DNA of 10,021 nucleotides. It comes from JBHIBA01 sp046758845 (GTDB lineage: Bacteria; UBA8248; JACPRG01; G963555815). The notes under the pieces are model-generated. The model was not told where the DNA came from. It was given only the letters and a program-made list of their open reading frames with translations, and ran no database searches. Below, in pieces: positions 6,480-10,021 of this stretch. Where the stretch lies: the NCBI GenBank assembly GCA_046758845.1, contig JBHIBA010000162.1:1-10021 (forward strand), in the 5' to 3' direction. Position 1 is the stretch's first letter, and each line of letters starts with the position of its first letter. The position numbers were made by a program, and so were the translations under genes.

Positions 6480-6754
6480 AGGAATGGATGTGGAGGTGGT
6501 CGATCCGGGGTATCGCCGAGAAATTCACGCTGTCGGGAAGAGCCGAACGGATCCGATGTCCGGTCCTGGTGGTTCACGGGGAAAGAGAAGGGGGTGTGCC
6601 GCGTGAGCAAGCCGAAAAGGTCGTTCAGGGCTCCAAAGGGGAGGCCGCTTTCCATTCTGCGCCTGCCGGCAACCACGTCTGTCACACCGTGCACCGTTCT
6701 GTGTACGCTCTCGTGAGTGACTGGCCGGCGGACCGGCTGGGCAGTGGAGCATGA
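6480..6754 (+). pseudogene. C-terminal remnant of an alpha/beta hydrolase (DUF1100/FrsA-like)
   Basis: The frame running to TGA 6752-6754 (open from ATG 6452) reads AEKFTLSGRAERIRCPVLVV, HGEREGGVPREQAEKVVQGS, and later AGNHVCH and VSDWPADRL. It aligns by eye with the C-terminal third of the intact hydrolase at 8748-9881 (KEFTLDGVIDRLSCPLLIVHGEEDYIV, and FDWLADRLSGSAG against SDWPADRLGSGA). The Asp of the usual HGE-D motif is missing (HGEREGG), although the His region is kept. The nucleophile GxSxG and the whole N-terminal part are absent. The fragment abuts the metallo-hydrolase remnant at about 6480. Its stop overlaps the ATG cluster of the next gene, so it once preceded that gene in an operon. 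Confidence 0.7.
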
Positions 6755-7998
6755 TGATGGAAAAGAACAGCCCAGGCAATCCGGATCAAGCCAGTCACCC
6801 AGCCAAGGGGAAAGACATTCTCCCCCGGTTTTCGGCCTCGGAGTACAAGAGGCGTTACGACCTTGTTCGCGAGGAAATGGATCGGCGAGGCCTAAGGGCC
6901 CTGATCCTGTTCGGGGATTCCGGTCACATCGGGGGATTCCAGACCAATTGCCACTATCTCTCGAACTACATCGACCAGTTTTACAGCTACGTCGTGTTCC
7001 CTTACAAAGGTGAGCCGACCCTTTTCTTCTGTCTCCAACCTCACGAGACGGGGGTTCCCCCCTTCTCCGTGATCGAAGACATCCGCTGGGGGGGGTGGGA
7101 TATCGCGGCGGCCGTCGCCGGAAGAATCCGGGAGCTGGGTCATGACAGGGAGCGCATCGGGCTCGTCGGCGTGAGCAGTTTCCAGATCAAGTTCACCTTG
7201 CCCAGCGACCACCTGGAGACGCTGCGGAAGGAACTCCCCCACGCGGATCTTGAGGTCGCGACGGACATCCTCGAAGATATCCGCCTCGTCAAGAGCGAAG
7301 AAGAGATCGACGCCATCCGGAAGGGGGCCGCCTTCGGGGATGCGGCCGTCCGCGCTCTGGAAAAAGACGTAAACGCCGGGATGCGGGAGAGGGATCTCGA
7401 AGCGATTGTTGTGAGCACGGTGATCAAAGAAGGGGGGATTCCCCACGTACAGATGTTCGGGTCTACATCGATGGTGAAACCCGACCTGTTCTGTCCCCGC
7501 CCGCATCCTTCGAACCGCATATTGGAGAATGGGGACATCATCTTCACTGAGATTAGCGCGAGTTACAACCGATACTCCGGGCAGATCGTCCGACCTATCG
7601 TTTTGGGGGAGCCGACGAGGAGGTATCAGGAGTTGTTCGACCTCGCCGCCGCAGTCCATGATGGAATTGCAGAAGTCCTTAGGCCCGGCCGGTCCGAGCA
7701 AGACGTGATACATGCGCTGCAGCCCATCCGGAAGGCCGGGCTGATCATTCAGTGTTCCGGGCTTCATGGGTGGGGACAAACGCTCGAGCGGCCGACCATC
7801 GGACTTCCGGGAGTCGGGCGCTGGAAAGAGGGGGGCATCGCTCCATTCTCATTCCGTGCGAACATGACGATGATGATCGAACCCAATCCGGTGACCCCCG
7901 ACAAGAAGATGGGCATGTTCGTCGGGAACCTGCATCTTGTAACGAAGGATGACGCGATAAACCTTCAGAAGCACCCCCTGAAACTCATTGTCGTATAG
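6751..7998 (+). CDS. Creatinase/M24-fold protein (Xaa-Pro aminopeptidase-like), probably not a classical metallopeptidase
   Basis: A 415-residue protein with an N-terminal creatinase-type domain (about 28-165) and a C-terminal pita-bread M24 domain (about 175-400). Relatives hydrolyse X-Pro bonds, creatine, ectoine or similar C-N bonds in the cytoplasm. In the catalytic domain NGDIIFTEISASYNRYSGQI replaces the usual first two metal aspartates with Glu267 and Gln278. His339 (GLHGWGQ) and Glu377 (MIEPNP) remain, and the last Glu position reads Asn393 (GNLHLVT). Loss of ligands resembles creatinase, which works without metal, so an amidinohydrolase or amidase-type reaction is as likely as peptidase. 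Three consecutive ATGs (6751, 6754, 6757) overlap the upstream stop. GGAG at 6746-6749 is best placed for 6757. No membrane segment or signal peptide is present. Confidence 0.85.
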   Translation: MMMEKNSPGNPDQASHPAKGKDILPRFSASEYKRRYDLVREEMDRRGLRALILFGDSGHIGGFQTNCHYLSNYIDQFYSYVVFPYKGEPTLFFCLQPHETGVPPFSVIEDIRWGGWDIAAAVAGRIRELGHDRERIGLVGVSSFQIKFTLPSDHLETLRKELPHADLEVATDILEDIRLVKSEEEIDAIRKGAAFGDAAVRALEKDVNAGMRERDLEAIVVSTVIKEGGIPHVQMFGSTSMVKPDLFCPRPHPSNRILENGDIIFTEISASYNRYSGQIVRPIVLGEPTRRYQELFDLAAAVHDGIAEVLRPGRSEQDVIHALQPIRKAGLIIQCSGLHGWGQTLERPTIGLPGVGRWKEGGIAPFSFRANMTMMIEPNPVTPDKKMGMFVGNLHLVTKDDAINLQKHPLKLIVV

Positions 7999-8007
7999 CC
8001 CTGACAA

Positions 8008-8049
8008 AAGGGCCCCGCCGGCCGCAAAGAGGCGTGCGACCGGCCCCTT
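8008..8049. terminator. Hairpin between convergent genes, likely bidirectional terminator
   Basis: AAGGG + GCCGG + CCGC on the left can pair with GCGA + CCGGC + CCCTT on the right. There is a 4-base bulge on the left arm, one mismatch and a loop of about 10 bases. It stands 9 bases after the stop of the plus-strand M24 gene and 10 bases after the stop of the minus-strand ThDP remnant. There is AAAAG on the left edge (a U-run for leftward transcripts) and a weaker TTCGTT on the right. The position and the GC-rich stem support terminator function. Confidence 0.6.
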
Positions 8050-8059
8050 CGTTCGACCC

Positions 8060-8703
8060 CTAATGAGGTGGGAGCGGCGGCAGGCCGTAGCCCGTCTCTC
8101 GCGGGTCGGTTAAGACCTCGATCACCCTTGGTTCACCCGTCGCAAGGGCCTCCTCGAGGGCGGCCCGAATATCCTCGGGGTCTTCAACCCGCCGGCCGGT
8201 CACGCCAAACCCCTCTGCGAGGCGGACGAAATCGAGATCGGGCGGGGTCAGGTCAACGCCGACATAATTCGCCGTCTTCGCTGCCCGGCCGTCGAGCCAG
8301 TGGAGCGGCGCCTTCACCGAGACGTAGGCCCGGTTATTAAAAACGACAGTAATGACCGGCGGGCCATAGCGGGCAGCCGTCCAGAGCGCCTGGATGCTCA
8401 TCACCAGGCTCCCGTCACCGCAGCAGGCGAACACCCTGCGTTGTAAAGCCCCCCGACCAAGTTGGACGTGCCCGGAAGCATGTGCACCAAGACGAAAGCC
8501 GGCTGCCCGGAGGCGCGTGCGTAGCCGTCCGCCATGGCGACGAGGCTCCCCTCGTGGAGGGCCAGGGTGAATTCTATCTGAGGGCGATCCACCAGGGCGT
8601 CAACCACGTCCTGCACGCTCGAATCGGGGAGACCAAACACGTATTTCACCTCGTGCGCGAGGAGCCTCTTGACCACCGCTTGCCCGCCCGTGATTCTCGC
8701 CAT
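8060..8703 (-). pseudogene. ThDP-dependent enzyme with internal deletion and frameshift (benzoylformate-decarboxylase-like)
   Basis: Two adjacent minus-strand frames are the ends of one ThDP enzyme. The first, from ATG 8703, holds the start of the PYR domain: VKYVFGLPDSSVQDVVDALV, then LALHEGSLVAMADGYARASG with catalytic Glu51, and on to LPGTSNLVGGLYNA. After residue 89 (about 8436) the family sequence jumps directly to VFACCGDGSLVMS and VVFNN, the ThDP/metal motif of the PP domain. It continues in another frame to a normal C-terminus at 8060. About 330 residues (rest of PYR, whole central domain, start of PP) are missing compared with the usual 540-570. The first frame stops at 8401. AAGGA precedes the start. 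The gene follows the alpha/beta hydrolase by 44 bases, so the two probably formed an operon. It is not the same subtype as the ThDP enzyme at 3761-5596. Confidence 0.8.
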
Positions 8704-8747
8704 TGTTCCTTCTCGACTCCAGCTGTCCGTTCAGTATCCCTGTGTGC

Positions 8748-9881
8748 TCAACCCGCAGATCCGCTGAGCCGATCCGCCAGCCAGTCGAACATGTAGGGGT
8801 AAACCTGGGGAGTGTTGTCCATGTTGCAGTGAGCCGCGCCTCCTTCATCGGGTCTCCACATTCTCAGCTCTTTCGGTCCGCGGGCTCCATCGTAAGTTTT
8901 CTGGGCGGCCTCGGGCGCGACAATATAGTCCTCTTCACCATGGACGATGAGCAGAGGGCAGCTGAGGCGATCGATCACTCCGTCCAGCGTAAACTCTTTG
9001 AGTTTCTTCCGCGCTTCCTCCGGCCCGTTGGCCCCCACCAACCATTCCATCTGGCCCTGAATAGGAGGGAAGAAGTCATAGAGGTCTGCGAGCAGGTCGA
9101 AACAGGCGCCGTAGGCGACGCAGGCCTTGATGCGGGGGTCGAAGGCCGCGCCGCGCGGGGCGTAATATCCCCCCATGCTGACGCCGATCAGGCCGAGGCG
9201 GTCTGGGTCCACCTCCGAACGGGTCACCAGGTAATCGACCGCCGCCCTGACTGCCACCTCGTAGTCGGACCGGCTGGGGATGCCGTGAAGGCGAAGCGTC
9301 TCTCCCTGGCCGGGCCCATCGATAGTGAGGCAGGCCATGCCCCGTTTCAAGGCCTCCTGGGCCCCGAGGAAGTATAGCTCCTCGGCGTTGGAGTCGGCTC
9401 CGCCGAAGTAGACCAAGGCCGGTGTCTTGCCCGCAACCCCGGTACGGTTGGGAAAGAAGTACCCGTGCAGACTTGTTTCTTCGTAGGGGACGCGGACAGC
9501 CTCGAGGGGCGGCCTGAAATACCGGCCAGCTCTCTGGAAGCACTCCGTCCCGAGCAGATAGGCCGGCGTCTTGCGCTCGTCCGCCGGCTGGAGCATGAAC
9601 TCGGCGGCCCTGTAGTAGGAGTAAGCGCGGAGGTAGAAGTCGTGCGCGGTGACCGTATGTGCCTGGGCCTCGGCCCCGCTGGCGAGTTGTTCCAGCTTTT
9701 CGGCCTCGCGGCGCCATTCCATGTACCAGTCCTCTTCATTCCCGTCCCGGATTCGCCGGCAGACGCGGTGGCATTCATTGAAATCCGCTGCCCCCTGTGG
9801 GGCCTCGCCCACGAGTCGCATGAAATAGGAAGACCAATTCCGGTTCTCGGGAAAGTACATGAACATCTCTTCAACCTCCAT
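8748..9881 (-). CDS. Alpha/beta hydrolase, DUF1100/FrsA-like (2,6-dihydropseudooxynicotine hydrolase group)
   Basis: A complete cytoplasmic serine hydrolase of up to 377 residues. An N-terminal helical region (about 1-125, rich in W, Y and charged residues) is followed by the alpha/beta core. The core has YFGGADS (about 158-164, oxyanion region), IDGPGQGET (187-195), nucleophile Ser235 in GVSMGGYY, Asp318 in VHGEEDYIV and His351 in GGAAHCNMDN. The order and spacing match the group that includes 2,6-dihydropseudooxynicotine hydrolase, a C-C bond hydrolase of nicotine breakdown; other members are esterases or of unknown substrate. The longest start is ATG 9881, but it lacks a ribosome binding site. 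ATG 9866 (MFMYFPENRNW) has GGAGG 8 bases upstream and is preferred, giving 372 residues. It lies upstream of a decayed ThDP gene on the same strand. A C-terminal relative lies at 6480-6754 in the opposite orientation. Confidence 0.88.
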   Translation of the reverse strand: MEVEEMFMYFPENRNWSSYFMRLVGEAPQGAADFNECHRVCRRIRDGNEEDWYMEWRREAEKLEQLASGAEAQAHTVTAHDFYLRAYSYYRAAEFMLQPADERKTPAYLLGTECFQRAGRYFRPPLEAVRVPYEETSLHGYFFPNRTGVAGKTPALVYFGGADSNAEELYFLGAQEALKRGMACLTIDGPGQGETLRLHGIPSRSDYEVAVRAAVDYLVTRSEVDPDRLGLIGVSMGGYYAPRGAAFDPRIKACVAYGACFDLLADLYDFFPPIQGQMEWLVGANGPEEARKKLKEFTLDGVIDRLSCPLLIVHGEEDYIVAPEAAQKTYDGARGPKELRMWRPDEGGAAHCNMDNTPQVYPYMFDWLADRLSGSAG

Positions 9882-10021
9882 GAGTTCTTATCAGAGCTTC
9901 CCGGAACTTTTGCCGCCCGGTGCGGATCAGACGACCGGCAGTGCGTCAGTTTGAAACGGATTAAGTCCCGTACGCAGCTTTGCCCACGGCTCTGTCATCA
10001 TTTGGTGTAGCCCCGATCTGA
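9882..10021. other. Upstream region of the alpha/beta hydrolase
   Basis: This stretch must hold the leader of the leftward hydrolase gene. A minus-strand frame of 25 codons (MMTEPWAKLRTGLNPFQTDA...) is open here but not recognisable. No clear -35/-10 pair, operator or repeat was seen. Confidence 0.3.

Noticed and set aside
6892..7779. 295-residue minus-strand frame opposite the M24 gene
   Set aside because: Antisense of a well-supported coding region; its sequence shows only the mirrored codon bias and no family motifs.
8703..9377. 224-residue plus-strand frame opposite the alpha/beta hydrolase
   Set aside because: Antisense to a gene with a complete catalytic triad; no domain of its own.
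9465..10010. 181-residue plus-strand frame at the right end
   Set aside because: Mostly antisense to the hydrolase N-terminal region, without a ribosome binding site or recognisable motif.
1..10021. CRISPR arrays, tRNA/rRNA genes, toxin-antitoxin or phage-defence modules
   Set aside because: No regularly spaced repeats, no cloverleaf or rRNA signature, and no nuclease, helicase or small paired-gene pattern was seen on either strand.

Overview
This window comes from a GC-rich bacterial chromosome. The genes are close-packed with Shine-Dalgarno-type starts, and there is a branched-chain amino-acid ABC transporter cassette. The gene set (Liv-type transport, ThDP enzymes, alpha/beta hydrolases, a creatinase-like M24 protein, an acyl-CoA thioesterase) is typical of catabolically versatile soil or sediment proteobacteria and similar uncultured lineages. 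I cannot name a taxon. No rRNA, tRNA, CRISPR array or complete insertion sequence was seen.

Layout. Positions 1-2279 (+) hold the end of a Liv-type transport operon: the permease LivM (cut by the window edge), then the ATPases LivF and LivG, nearly overlapping. A short open frame at 2282-2389 looks like the beginning of a next operon gene that is broken off. At 2431-2892 (+) there is a less GC-rich hotdog-fold acyl-CoA thioesterase. Its 3' end runs into a minus-strand remnant of a SAM-dependent methyltransferase (about 2880-3124) that keeps its ribosome binding site and start but has a frameshift and no catalytic domain. Positions 3125-3760 hold no convincing intact gene, only a promoter-like stretch and a signal-peptide-like frame with an early stop. 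Positions 3761-5596 (-) carry an intact ThDP-dependent, acetolactate-synthase-like enzyme of noticeably lower GC.

Positions 5597-6227 are again without a firm gene. At 6228-6754 (+) two gene remnants are joined end to end: the C-terminal part of a metallo-beta-lactamase-fold hydrolase, containing a run of 12 G, and the C-terminal part of an alpha/beta hydrolase. The second remnant overlaps the start of an intact creatinase/M24-fold protein (6751-7998) in which several metal-ligand positions are substituted. A hairpin between the convergent genes (8008-8049) is a likely two-way terminator. On the minus strand, an intact alpha/beta hydrolase (8748-9881) is followed by a second ThDP enzyme (8060-8703) that has lost its middle, with N- and C-terminal pieces in different frames.

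Taken together, the intact genes suggest uptake and breakdown of small carboxylic, amino or amide compounds, but the substrate cannot be read from the sequence. The most striking property of the window is decay. At least four recognisable gene remnants lie between intact genes, and two intact genes (thioesterase, ThDP enzyme) differ in base composition from the transporter. This fits a turnover zone in which catabolic genes are gained and lost. I did not find convincing evidence of a new multi-gene system.
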